Below are positions 9,400-17,689 of a stretch of 64,000 bases of DNA, piece by piece. Numbering within the stretch: the stretch's first letter is position 1; every line of letters begins with the position of its first letter. The notes beneath the pieces were generated by a model. That model ran no database searches. It saw nothing but the letters and a program-made list of their open reading frames with translations, and was not told the DNA's origin. Source of the DNA: JABGQS01 sp963674545 (lineage in GTDB: Bacteria; Bacillota; Clostridia; Christensenellales; SZUA-584); NCBI GenBank assembly GCA_963674545.2, contig CAXXFB010000001.1:2728001-2792000 (forward strand), written 5' to 3'. Made by a program: the position numbers and the translations under genes.

Positions 9400-9734
9400 C
9401 TGTTACCAGCAAAGACAGCAGCGGAGTTAGCCCGGGCATAGTTAGAGATTTTATCCACGGCGGTGATAAAAAAAGATGTGCCGCCAATGAGACTGGTAAA
9501 GGAATATCCTTTACAAAATAAGTGAGGGAACACTTTAGCGACATACCATATATAGCCCAGCAGACAAAAAATACATAAAGTTGTAACAACTTCGGCAGGT
9601 GCACTTATCCACCGAAAAATAGGGGTTATCCACGAATATTGTGGATAACCCTTGAATTTGCGGACTTTTTGGGCTAAAACCCACGTTGTATGAAAAATAT
9701 GCAAAATGAATGAATAATACTATATTTTGTGTAT
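9400..9734. other. Intergenic region with DnaA-box cluster and AT-rich tract
   Basis: This non-coding stretch carries four 9-mers matching the DnaA box TTATNCACA within one mismatch: 9451-9459 (TTATCCACG), 9605-9613 (TTATCCACC), 9626-9634 (TTATCCACG) and 9640-9648 on the minus strand (perfect TTATCCACA). The last two form an 11-base perfect inverted repeat, 9623-9633/9641-9651. An AT-rich tract (about 9685-9738) follows. Minus-strand frames run through but have no ribosome binding site or recognisable protein character. Confidence 0.55.
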
Positions 9735-9769
9735 AAAAAAGCGGCACTTAAAGGTGCCGCCTTTTTTTT
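9735..9769. terminator. Bidirectional terminator
   Basis: A-run, GCGGCAC stem, short loop, GTGCCGC stem and T-run. It can end transcripts from both the SpoIID-like gene and the convergent surface protein gene. Confidence 0.85.
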
Positions 9770-9818
9770 GCCTTTGATTATTTCTGAATCTATTTCCGGC
9801 TTCAAACCTGTCTGTTGG

Positions 9819-11438
9819 TTAAAAGTTATTTCTGTCCTTATAGTTTCTGGTCGGCTTCTTAAAGGTTTTCTTCTTTACAGCAGGTTTTCTTCCGTTCCCT
9901 TTTACTTTCGACGGGCCAGGGGTTCTTGACGGTGAAGACACGCCCTTTCTCCAAAGAATTAACAGCGCAACGCCGACACCGATTATCAGCACGATCAGTA
10001 CGATTAGTATTATGCCGAATGCACCAAGTGTACCGATTCCGCCGGAGTCTATAGTAAGCTCCTGTCCTGGTGTTGTAACTTCAGCAGCATCGTCAAAGTC
10101 TTCTTCGTCGTCCTCTATGGCAACTGATGTAACAGTGACAGTGATCGGTTCTGCATTTACAGTGTATGTCTTTCCGTCTCTGTCTGTTACAGTAAGCACG
10201 AATTCATAAGTTGTCGTTTCGTTGATGTCGGCAGGGAACTCTATTTTTTTGCTGGATGCAGCAGCAAGCTCATCTGCAAGAAAAACGTTGCCAAGCGTCG
10301 GCTCATCCACCGAAATGTCAGTAAGCGTATAGTCAGTAGAATTCGTTATATTGCCTGTAAAGTTTACTGTAGATTCACTTGTAAGCGCCGGTCGGTCTAC
10401 GCTGATGTTGAACGTCAGCTTATCATTGATGGCATCCGGGTCTACCGGAAGCTGTATGGATATGGTGTTTGAGTTAACCGAGACGGTATTGCCGGTATGG
10501 TCTTTTAGCGAAATCTTAAACACTACGTCGGTAGAAATCTGGAATGACATAGTGTAGTCTTCGGAATAGGAGTCGCCCGGGTTTAAGTAACGTGCAGGAA
10601 AGTCTACTTCCTCACCGTTCATAAGAACGGTCATATTGGAATAAGGAACATTGCCCTCATTTACAATCTTTAGTGTGAATGTTACATCTTCGCCAGCGTT
10701 GGGGTTTTTATTGTCAACGGTAAGCGTAGGAACGACATGCCGCTCTTCAAGAGTAAGTGAGACCGTCTCAATAACAATCTTTTCCTGCGCTGTGCCCTTG
10801 TATTTATAGTTTACTACTGGGTTGATAACGATATCCTTGCCCGGCATAGTATAACTATATACAACGTCATAGCTCTGCTTGGGGTCAAGACCGAAAGCGT
10901 CACGAAGCGGTTTTCCGCTGTTTAGCTCTGGTGCAGTGACGGTGATATCTTCGAGTCTGACATCCCCCTGGTTTTCAAGCGAGAAAGTGAATTTAACTGT
11001 TCCGCCTTCTGGAGCAAGTTTATTGCTTACCTTAACGGAAGATGCAAGCTTTATTGTAGGCTCTTTTTTTGCGATCGTTACATCGTCCGATGCAAGGTCC
11101 GTACCGGAGTCGGCAGCCAGAACAAAGTGTATAGGATTGCCAAGCATTGCGGTAGTAACTTCCATAGAAAATGAAACGTTTTTAACATCGCCTGCGACGA
11201 GTGATGCGCCGCCCGAATCCCATACGGTGCTTCCATTGCATGTGATTTTATAGCTTACGAGGTTTGTATCGCCGGCAGTGATCGTTGCAGCGAAATCTAC
11301 GGTAGTGCCTTCAAGCAGCTCTGTTGTGGTCGTTGATACGTCCAGCGAATCGTTAGCGGCCAGTGCGGTGCCTGAAAAGCCGGTGAACGATGCGGCGACC
11401 AACGTGATTATAATTATTGTTGATAAAATCTTCTTCAA
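9819..11438 (-). CDS. Secreted, C-terminally anchored surface protein with Ig-like/CARDB-type repeats
   Basis: A 539-residue surface protein. It has a Sec signal peptide cleaving after ALA (residue 27) and then several beta-sandwich repeats of about 100 residues. The repeats carry LENQGDVRLEDITV and VNEGNVPYSNMTV, typical of CARDB/DUF11-type domains. An acidic linker (EDDEEDFDD), one membrane helix (about 470-492) and a strongly basic cytoplasmic tail follow. There is no LPXTG motif, so anchoring is by the helix. The start is TTG 11438 after GGGAGG. The same architecture recurs in the 28824-30128 gene. Ligand or partner is unknown. Confidence 0.75.
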   Translation of the reverse strand: MKKILSTIIIITLVAASFTGFSGTALAANDSLDVSTTTTELLEGTTVDFAATITAGDTNLVSYKITCNGSTVWDSGGASLVAGDVKNVSFSMEVTTAMLGNPIHFVLAADSGTDLASDDVTIAKKEPTIKLASSVKVSNKLAPEGGTVKFTFSLENQGDVRLEDITVTAPELNSGKPLRDAFGLDPKQSYDVVYSYTMPGKDIVINPVVNYKYKGTAQEKIVIETVSLTLEERHVVPTLTVDNKNPNAGEDVTFTLKIVNEGNVPYSNMTVLMNGEEVDFPARYLNPGDSYSEDYTMSFQISTDVVFKISLKDHTGNTVSVNSNTISIQLPVDPDAINDKLTFNISVDRPALTSESTVNFTGNITNSTDYTLTDISVDEPTLGNVFLADELAAASSKKIEFPADINETTTYEFVLTVTDRDGKTYTVNAEPITVTVTSVAIEDDEEDFDDAAEVTTPGQELTIDSGGIGTLGAFGIILIVLIVLIIGVGVALLILWRKGVSSPSRTPGPSKVKGNGRKPAVKKKTFKKPTRNYKDRNNF

Positions 11439-11563
11439 AATATTGTTCCTCCCTGGAGCATATATACTACTACCACTATCGCAATAATTCTATAGCATAC
11501 ACAATCAAAAGTCAATCTGACAGAGCTTCTTTTACAATTCTTTACATAGCGTGCACAGGCGAT

Positions 11564-11602
11564 AAAAAACCGGAGCCATAAGGTTTACATAAGGCTCCGG
11601 TT
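11564..11602 (-). terminator. Rho-independent terminator after the NMT1-like gene
   Basis: AACCGGAGCC/GGCTCCGGTT stem with a 15-base loop, followed on the minus strand by a T run. It closes the two-gene operon 12842-11619. Confidence 0.85.
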
Positions 11603-11618
11603 TCTTTAAACGATATTT

Positions 11619-12557
11619 TTACGGCATATAATAGAAAGCATCGTCCGGCAAAGCACCGCCTACGGATGCCGGGTCCGTATCATACATCAGCTGAAGATAA
11701 GCACCCAGCATATCTTTGCAGTCCTGCCCGGTAACAAAAGATATTGCACATCGTGGTATAGAGCTTTTAGCTATTGCTGCCGAAGCTACTATACCGCTTG
11801 CTTCTATATCTGCCGCTGCGGCGTCAATGTCTGTGTTAACATAGTCTACGGAAGCAGAGTAGTCGGCTATAATCTTTTCCATTGCAGCTTTGTCATCGGC
11901 GAGCGCATTGCTGACTACAGTTACGCCCATAGGCAGGTCGGTTCCTGTTGCGTTTTTCCACTCTTCGTTTATATCAACCTTTACGCTTACATCAGGGTTT
12001 TTTGCAAGCACGACCGATACGAAAGGTTCGGGCAGCAGAGCTAGTGTTACATCACCTGCTGCCATGGCGTTAGCAAGGTCTGCATGAGCGCCCATAAACT
12101 CAACGGTAGCGTTGATATCGTTCTGTTTAAGTATCATATTCAGCACGTATTCAGGAGTAGCTCCCTGGCCTGTGGCATAGATAGTCTTGCCGTCAAGGTC
12201 TGCAAGGCTGTTTACGGTGTCTCCGTTTTCGAGGATATACAGTACGCCCATTGTGCTGACTGCAAGCACTTTTATAGAGCCGCCCATTTTGTTATAGAGC
12301 ACACTTGCAAGGTTGGCAGGTACAGCGGCGATGGACACTTCGTTGTTTATTATCTTCGGCGTTATAAGGTCTGGCGCAGTGTATATGCTGATATCATACG
12401 CCGGGTCTTGAAGCATTGCAACCATACCCATTCCGGTAGGGCCGGCAAGCGTTGCAGCGGCAACCGGTGAATCCTCGTCGAAAGCTGCGCCGGCGCAGGA
12501 AGCGAGAAGTACTGTGCTCACAACCAGAGCGAGCATCAAAGCTAAAATCTTTTTCAT
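11619..12557 (-). CDS. NMT1/THI5-like substrate-binding lipoprotein
   Basis: A 312-residue periplasmic-binding-protein fold of the NMT1/THI5/SsuA group. The signal peptide ends in the lipobox LASC (Cys 20), so it is membrane-tethered outside the cell. The fold core shows GPTGMGM near residue 40, the hinge-type VPANLASVLYN, and the domain-2 motif GKTIYATGQGATPEYVL. Such proteins feed ABC importers for pyrimidine thiamin precursors, sulfonates or nitrate, but no permease or ATPase gene is beside it, so it is an orphan. It follows the TM1266-like gene by 30 bases and shares its leader RNA. Confidence 0.8.
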   Translation of the reverse strand: MKKILALMLALVVSTVLLASCAGAAFDEDSPVAAATLAGPTGMGMVAMLQDPAYDISIYTAPDLITPKIINNEVSIAAVPANLASVLYNKMGGSIKVLAVSTMGVLYILENGDTVNSLADLDGKTIYATGQGATPEYVLNMILKQNDINATVEFMGAHADLANAMAAGDVTLALLPEPFVSVVLAKNPDVSVKVDINEEWKNATGTDLPMGVTVVSNALADDKAAMEKIIADYSASVDYVNTDIDAAAADIEASGIVASAAIAKSSIPRCAISFVTGQDCKDMLGAYLQLMYDTDPASVGGALPDDAFYYMP

Positions 12558-12587
12558 ATTAAGCTCCTTTCAAATTTAAAACATTTT

Positions 12588-12842
12588 TTATTCAAACTCT
12601 TTTTTGGATACGGATGTTTTGACCTGAACGCCATCGATTTTTCCTATTTTTCCAGTAAGGTTGTTTATTTCATCAAGCTCTCCTAAGAGGGTGATGGATA
12701 TAACGGTAACGCCGTGTTCCGGCATTGGAAGGCCCATGCGTCCTTTTATGAGCCCTTTGAACTGCGATATCAGTTCGTTGAACTCGCTTTGGATTTCTTT
12801 AGGATCATCGAGTATTGCGCTGATAACAGCTATTCGTTTCAA
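12588..12842 (-). CDS. TM1266-type putative iron-only hydrogenase system regulator
   Basis: An 84-residue ACT-like protein of the TM1266 family, annotated elsewhere as a putative regulator of the [FeFe]-hydrogenase system and related to the NikR C-terminal fold. The pattern MKRIAVISAILDD, the Gly/Met-rich RMGLPMPEHGVTVISI centre and the LTGKIGKIDGVQVKT end fit that family. No DNA-binding helix is present. It starts at TTG 12842 with AGGAGC upstream and is the first gene after the leader RNA at 12863-12998. No hyd genes lie nearby, so the regulatory target is unclear. Confidence 0.75.
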   Translation of the reverse strand: MKRIAVISAILDDPKEIQSEFNELISQFKGLIKGRMGLPMPEHGVTVISITLLGELDEINNLTGKIGKIDGVQVKTSVSKKEFE

Positions 12843-12862
12843 TCTCTGCTCCTTTCATATGC

Positions 12863-12998
12863 AAAAAACCTGCCTTAAAAGACAGGTTTGAAAATACTGA
12901 TTAGTATCAACTGTCTTTCGGTCAAGAACTTCTCGGTCCGTCAGTACAAGCTTCTGCGGTTTTATTGACACCGGTAAGAATGCACTCATCAGCATCAC
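12863..12998 (-). promoter_or_regulatory. Candidate riboswitch/attenuator leader of unrecognised class
   Basis: Read on the minus strand, the leader begins with a P1 stem (12984-12992 pairing with 12897-12905, one mismatch). Inside is a 12-base-pair P2 helix with bulges (12977-12980/12930-12933, 12970-12973/12934-12937, 12966-12969/12940-12943) capped by a 22-base loop. After P1 comes an intrinsic terminator (12863-12890, AAACCTG stem then TTTTTT). AAAGACAG (12911-12918) is complementary to CTGTCTTT in the terminator 5 prime arm (12878-12885), giving a mutually exclusive antiterminator. I could not match it to TPP, SAM, FMN, cobalamin, THF, ykkC, c-di-GMP or T-box consensus. Confidence 0.6.
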
Positions 12999-13004
12999 AT
13001 GTGA

Positions 13005-13033
13005 ATAATATCACAAAGTTTGAGGTAATGCAA
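13005..13033 (-). promoter_or_regulatory. Sigma-A promoter of the TM1266/NMT1-like operon
   Basis: Minus-strand TTGCAT (13033-13028), a 17-base spacer and TATTAT (13010-13005). Predicted transcription start is about 12998, which places the structured leader at the 5 prime end of the mRNA. Confidence 0.7.
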
Positions 13034-13144
13034 GTATTTTATTAAGCATAGTTTAATCCTAATGTTGAATACTGCACAGGCAAGATTCTGTTTTTTTAAA
13101 GGAAGCAGAGATAGGATGAACCAGGCTGTGTCATAAAAACCTGC

Positions 13145-13173
13145 TTTACAAATATAGGAGCTTACCTTATAAT
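13145..13173 (+). promoter_or_regulatory. Sigma-A promoter of ileS
   Basis: TTTACA (13145-13150), 17-base spacer, TATAAT (13168-13173). It sits just upstream of the T-box Stem I, with the start expected near 13180. Confidence 0.7.
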
Positions 13174-13189
13174 AAGGGTTAATATATAT

Positions 13190-13446
13190 TAAGCGGCAGG
13201 ATAAGGCTAATCGCAGCTCACCGCACAGCGAGCGGGGGAATGGTGCAAGCCCCGACGAAGAGAGCGAAAGGTTATCGCCTGCTAAGAGTTTTTGCCCAAA
13301 GCATAAGCCGATAAGCGAAGACGTTTTGCGCACGTTACAGCGCAGCAAGAGATACGGACGCTTTATATGAGCGCCGTAAATTTTGGGTGGTACCGTGAAA
13401 GAGTATACGTCTTTTGCCCCGAAAGAATGGGCAGAAGGCGTTTTTA
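13190..13446 (+). promoter_or_regulatory. T-box leader (Ile) with terminator
   Basis: The conserved T-box sequence GGGTGGTACCGTG is at 13385-13397. Stem I is closed by GCAGG (13196-13200) pairing with CCTGC (13278-13282). An ATC triplet at 13274-13276, immediately before the 3 prime arm and followed by a purine, is the likely Ile specifier codon. The terminator pairs about 13408-13419 with 13429-13440 and ends in TTTTT (13441-13445). Uncharged tRNA-Ile should stabilise the antiterminator and switch ileS on. Confidence 0.9.
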
Positions 13447-13476
13447 AGTTTGTTAAGAAATATAAGGGAGAAACAG

Positions 13477-16400
13477 ATGCTTTATAAACAGGTAGAAAAA
13501 GATCTAAACTTCAGAGACAGGGAAATAAAAGTTCTTGATTTCTGGAAACAAAACAAAATATTCGAGAAGACCGTTGAGCAGAGCAAAGGCAAGCCTGCCT
13601 ATACTTTTTATGACGGCCCGCCGACGGCAAACGGCAAGCCGCATATCGGTCATATTCTTACAAGGTGTATAAAAGACCTCATCCCACGCTATAAGACTAT
13701 GCAGGGCTATGATGTGCTGCGCAAAGCGGGATGGGACACCCACGGCCTTCCTGTAGAGCTGGAGGTTGAAAAGCTTTTAGGGCTGGACGGTAAAGAGCAG
13801 ATTGAGGAATATGGAGTAGAGCCGTTCATTGCCGAGTGCAAGAAAAGCGTTTGGAAATATAAAGGTGAATGGGAAAGAATGAGCGACCGGGTCGGTTTCT
13901 GGGCAGACATGGAAAACCCTTACGTAACTTACGAGAACGATTATATAGAATCTGTATGGTGGTCGCTGAAGACCATTGCGGATAAAGGGCTGCTTTACAA
14001 AGGGCATAAAGTTGTGCCATACTGCCCACGCTGCGGGACGGCGCTTTCTTCGCACGAAGTTGCCCAAGGGTATAAAGACGTTACAGAAGAGTCCATATTC
14101 GTCAAGTTCAAGGTGAAGGGCGAGGACGGAACTTATTTCATGGCATGGACGACGACTCCGTGGACACTTCCTTCAAACGTTGCACTGTGCGTCAATCCGA
14201 AGGAAACTTACGTAAAAGTTGAACTCGACAGAGAATATATAATAATGGCTAAAGCGCTGGTAGAGCCGGTGCTAGGCGAAGGTGCAAGAGTAGTAGAGGA
14301 GTACAAGGGCACGGACCTTGAGTATAAAGAATACGAGCCGCTGTATGATTTTGGCGAAGCAGATAAAAAAGCATGGTACATAACTGTAGATGACTATGTT
14401 ACGCTGACGGACGGCAGTGGTATAGTCCACACTGCTCCTGCTTTCGGTGAAGACGACGCTAGAGTCGGCAAGAAATATAACCTGCCTTTCGTACAGATGG
14501 TAGGAGAAGACGGCAAGTTCAAAAAGAATACTCCGTGGGCAGGCGTTTTTGTAAAAGATGCAGACGCAGCCATAATAGAGGATCTGAGCCAAAGAGGACT
14601 TATGTTCAAGACAAAACCATATGAACACAGCTATCCGTTCTGCTGGCGCTGTGATACGGCGCTGCTCTATTACGCACGGAGCAGCTGGTTCATAAAAGTG
14701 ACCGAGCTTAAGGAACTTTTGATACAGAACAACAGGGCAGTAAACTGGCTGCCGGAAAATATAAAGGAAGGCAGGATGGGCAACTTCCTTGAGAACGTTA
14801 TAGACTGGGGTCTTTCCCGTGAAAGATATTGGGGTACTCCGCTTCCCGTATGGGAGTGTAAGTGCGGAAACTTTGAAGTAATAGGTTCACGGGCGGAGCT
14901 TTGCGAAAAAGGGTATGATGTTCCCGAAGACATAGAGCTGCATAAACCGTTTATAGACGATATAGAGATGGACTGCCCTTCATGCGGCGGAAAGATGAAG
15001 CGTGTTCCGGAGGTAATAGACTGCTGGTACGATTCAGGCTCGATGCCTTTTGCGCAGTGGCATTACCCCTTTGAAAACAAGGAAGAGTTCGAGAAACGCT
15101 TCCCGGCACAGTTCATAAGCGAGGCGGTAGACCAGACAAGGGGATGGTTCTATACTTTGCTGGCTATAGGCACGCTGGTGTTTGGCAAGAACCCGTTCGA
15201 GAACTGTATCGTGCTGGGGCACGTTCAAGACAAAGATGGACAGAAGATGAGCAAGCACAAGGGCAACGTTGTTGACCCGTGGACTGTGCTCGACAACCAA
15301 GGCGCTGATGCAGTGCGCTGGTACTTCTATTCCAACAGCGCTCCGTGGCTGCCCAACCGTTTCTCCGGCGAAGCCGTAAGTGAAGCACAGCGCAAGTTTA
15401 TGGGTACGCTGTGGAACACATACGCTTTCTACGTAATGTACGCAGACATAGATGATTTCAACCCGATGAAGTATGAAATGAGCGGCGAGAACGTAATGGA
15501 CGCATGGATACTCTCCAGGCTCAATACTCTTGTTAAGAACGTACACAGGTTCCTTGACAACTACAGGCTTACGGAATCCGCTAGAGACATGGACAACTTC
15601 GTGGATGACCTTTCCAACTGGTATGTTAGAAGATGCCGCAGCCGTTTCTGGGATTCAGGCATGATGCAGGACAAGGTCGATGCGTACCTGACTCTGTACA
15701 CCGTGCTGGAGACTTTATGCCGCCTGTGCGCTCCGTTCATACCGTTTATGAGCGAAGAGATGTATCAGAACATAGTTAGAAGCGTAGATAAAGATGCGCC
15801 GGAATCAGTACACCTCTGCAGATATCCGGAAGCGGACGACTCTCTGATAGACGAAGCCTTAGAACAGAGCATGGACGCTGTGCTAAAAGCAGTGGTGCTC
15901 GGCAGAAGCGCAAGGAACACTGCGGCGATAAAGAACCGCCAGCCTATAGAGAACATGTATGTTGCCGGGCTTGACAACCCGGGGGACAGCTTTATAAGGC
16001 TGATCGAGGGAGAACTGAACATAAAGAATGTGATTTTCGGTGTGGATGCCGCTGACTTCATCTCATATAATATAAAGCCGCAGATGCGCACTTTAGGGCC
16101 AAAATACGGTAAGCTATTAAACCAGATACGTACACATCTGGCAGAGGGCGACGGTTTGATGATTGTCAACAAAGTCAGAGCAGACGGAGTATACACATTC
16201 AACGCTGATGGAACGGCTATAGAGCTCACTGAAGAAGACATGCTTATCGATCCTACCCACAAAGAAGGTTATGTAGTTGAAACGAACGGTGAAGTGGGAG
16301 TGATACTCGAAACAACCCTTTCTGACGAGCTAATTGAAGAAGGCTTCGTGCGTGAAATGATAAGCAAGATACAGACGATGAGGAAAGAAGCTGGCTTCGA

Positions 16401-16584
16401 GGTCATGGATCATATCCGCCTAGCAGTAACAGGCAACGAAAAGCTTGCAGGCATTGTCGAGCGCAACGCCGAAGAGATTGGCGGGGAAGTGCTTGCCGAT
16501 AAGATAGAGGACACGCTTTCCGGCTATGAGAAAGAGTGGAATATTAACGGCGAGACAGCAAAGTTCAGCGTAGAAAAATTATAG
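13477..16584 (+). CDS. ileS: Isoleucyl-tRNA synthetase, long (type 2) form
   Basis: This enzyme charges tRNA-Ile. The 1035-residue class Ia synthetase has HIGH at residues 56-59 (in GKPHIGHIL) and KMSKH at about 590 (QKMSKHKGN). It also has the editing-domain segment TTPWTLPSNVA, zinc-type CPRCG and CPSCGGK motifs, and an anticodon-binding C-terminal region. The KMSKH form and lack of a C-terminal zinc finger suggest the longer type 2 class, which includes mupirocin-insensitive enzymes; insensitivity itself is only inferred. The start is ATG 13477 after GGGAG; an upstream in-frame ATG at 13414 lies inside the T-box terminator and is rejected. Confidence 0.97.
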   Translation: MLYKQVEKDLNFRDREIKVLDFWKQNKIFEKTVEQSKGKPAYTFYDGPPTANGKPHIGHILTRCIKDLIPRYKTMQGYDVLRKAGWDTHGLPVELEVEKLLGLDGKEQIEEYGVEPFIAECKKSVWKYKGEWERMSDRVGFWADMENPYVTYENDYIESVWWSLKTIADKGLLYKGHKVVPYCPRCGTALSSHEVAQGYKDVTEESIFVKFKVKGEDGTYFMAWTTTPWTLPSNVALCVNPKETYVKVELDREYIIMAKALVEPVLGEGARVVEEYKGTDLEYKEYEPLYDFGEADKKAWYITVDDYVTLTDGSGIVHTAPAFGEDDARVGKKYNLPFVQMVGEDGKFKKNTPWAGVFVKDADAAIIEDLSQRGLMFKTKPYEHSYPFCWRCDTALLYYARSSWFIKVTELKELLIQNNRAVNWLPENIKEGRMGNFLENVIDWGLSRERYWGTPLPVWECKCGNFEVIGSRAELCEKGYDVPEDIELHKPFIDDIEMDCPSCGGKMKRVPEVIDCWYDSGSMPFAQWHYPFENKEEFEKRFPAQFISEAVDQTRGWFYTLLAIGTLVFGKNPFENCIVLGHVQDKDGQKMSKHKGNVVDPWTVLDNQGADAVRWYFYSNSAPWLPNRFSGEAVSEAQRKFMGTLWNTYAFYVMYADIDDFNPMKYEMSGENVMDAWILSRLNTLVKNVHRFLDNYRLTESARDMDNFVDDLSNWYVRRCRSRFWDSGMMQDKVDAYLTLYTVLETLCRLCAPFIPFMSEEMYQNIVRSVDKDAPESVHLCRYPEADDSLIDEALEQSMDAVLKAVVLGRSARNTAAIKNRQPIENMYVAGLDNPGDSFIRLIEGELNIKNVIFGVDAADFISYNIKPQMRTLGPKYGKLLNQIRTHLAEGDGLMIVNKVRADGVYTFNADGTAIELTEEDMLIDPTHKEGYVVETNGEVGVILETTLSDELIEEGFVREMISKIQTMRKEAGFEVMDHIRLAVTGNEKLAGIVERNAEEIGGEVLADKIEDTLSGYEKEWNINGETAKFSVEKL

Positions 16585-16598
16585 GGATCAAAACATGC

Positions 16599-16626
16599 AG
16601 AGGGGCGAAAAGAGCCCCTCTTTTTT
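16599..16626 (+). terminator. Rho-independent terminator of ileS
   Basis: GAGGGGC stem, GAAAAGA loop region, GCCCCTC and a six-T run right after the ileS stop. Confidence 0.9.
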
Positions 16627-16648
16627 ATGCAGTAAAAAGAATTTAGAA

Positions 16649-17578
16649 TCAGCCAAACTGAGGCAGATTAACGAAGTATTCATAGACCGGTACGCCGTCT
16701 ATAGTTTCAATCCAGTCGCCGCTCCACTCAAAATAGAATACGCCTTCCGTTCCGTCCCATAGAACAAACTCCATATAAGTATCGCCGTCAGTGACGGTAA
16801 AAGATAAAGGCGCGCCGGGAAGCAGAGCGCTGTCTTCATATTCGCCGTTGTTAAGCAGCTTTACTGGCAGTTCCTTGGCGACTTCGAGTTCTGTGTATGT
16901 CGGGCTTTGCTGGTCAAGCACATAGGTGCCGCGCCATTCGATATCATCATCCACAAAATAAACTGTAGTGCCTGCTGCCCATGTACCTGCTGCTTGTAAA
17001 TATCCGTAGGCGCTGAACTCAAGCTCGTCTATGTTTTCAACATACAGCGGCAGCCGAAAATCGCATACAGGTTCAGTGCCGGAAAACCTGACTGCGCTGG
17101 TTTCGAAGTCGTCCGATATGTAGTCGTAGCTGGCAACAACGAACGGATAGCCGTCGAAGCTGTGAACATAATATGCGCTTGTCAGATAACCGTCCGGCAT
17201 TTCTGCAAGCAAGAGTTCGTGAGCATAGCCGTCGCCGCTGACATGTAATACGAGCAGTCCGTTAGAAAAGGCTAGCTCCAGCATGGTTTCGTCTCCTGTA
17301 CCGTAAAGGTCAACGGAAATGATCTCGTCCAAACCAAGCTCGATTACTTCTGGCTGTGGCATGTCATTGTTCGGCGCAGCGGTAGGCGCAGTGCTGTCTG
17401 CAGGCGATTCTTCCGGTTTGGTTTGCTCTTCCGGTTGAGTCTGTTCTACCGGCTCATTCTGGCTGGTGTCTTTAGTTTGCTCTTCACTGTTATTTTGAAC
17501 GACTATATTGCAGGCGGGAAACAGAATCAGTAATAGTATTATTGAAACGACAAAGATGCAGGAACGTGTATGTTTCAT
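16649..17578 (-). CDS. Lipoprotein of unknown function with acidic/Pro-rich linker
   Basis: A 309-residue predicted lipoprotein that I do not recognise. The signal peptide ends in FPAC, followed by a low-complexity Glu/Gln/Thr/Pro linker (about residues 30-75) and then a beta-rich domain with many Tyr and Asp residues to the C-terminus. ATG 17578 with GGAGGAA directly upstream is chosen; the longer frame from a TTG at 17593 would overlap that ribosome binding site. It converges with ileS and is divergent from the VanY-like lipoprotein gene. Confidence 0.7.
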   Translation of the reverse strand: MKHTRSCIFVVSIILLLILFPACNIVVQNNSEEQTKDTSQNEPVEQTQPEEQTKPEESPADSTAPTAAPNNDMPQPEVIELGLDEIISVDLYGTGDETMLELAFSNGLLVLHVSGDGYAHELLLAEMPDGYLTSAYYVHSFDGYPFVVASYDYISDDFETSAVRFSGTEPVCDFRLPLYVENIDELEFSAYGYLQAAGTWAAGTTVYFVDDDIEWRGTYVLDQQSPTYTELEVAKELPVKLLNNGEYEDSALLPGAPLSFTVTDGDTYMEFVLWDGTEGVFYFEWSGDWIETIDGVPVYEYFVNLPQFG

Positions 17579-17654
17579 AACAGTTTCCTCCAAAGCATCG
17601 TTATATTATATTTAATTATATCACATTATCTATTAAAACCTCAAAGACCGCAGC

Positions 17655-17689
17655 TTGCCCGCAGGTTATAATACCTGTATAATACACAT
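17655..17689 (+). promoter_or_regulatory. Promoter with palindrome; probably leaderless start
   Basis: TTGCCC (17655-17660), 17-base spacer, TATAAT (17678-17683). The spacer is almost entirely the perfect inverted repeat CAGGT-TATAAT-ACCTG (17662-17677), a possible operator. The expected transcription start is at or next to the ATG at 17690, and no Shine-Dalgarno sequence is present. Confidence 0.6.

Noticed and set aside
9308..9747. Overlapping minus-strand ORFs of 70-107 codons across the DnaA-box region
   Set aside because: Three frames overlap each other, none has a ribosome binding site, and they run through the terminator.
12863..12998. Hammerhead ribozyme in the TM1266 leader (CTGATGA present)
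   Set aside because: The conserved GAAA after stem II and a cleavage-site stem are missing; the CTGATGA is simply one arm of P1.
12995..13348. Minus-strand 117-codon ORF
   Set aside because: It is antisense to the T-box leader and overlaps the promoter of the TM1266 operon.
13414..13476. Upstream in-frame start for ileS
   Set aside because: The ATG at 13414 is inside the T-box terminator stem and has no ribosome binding site; ATG 13477 does.
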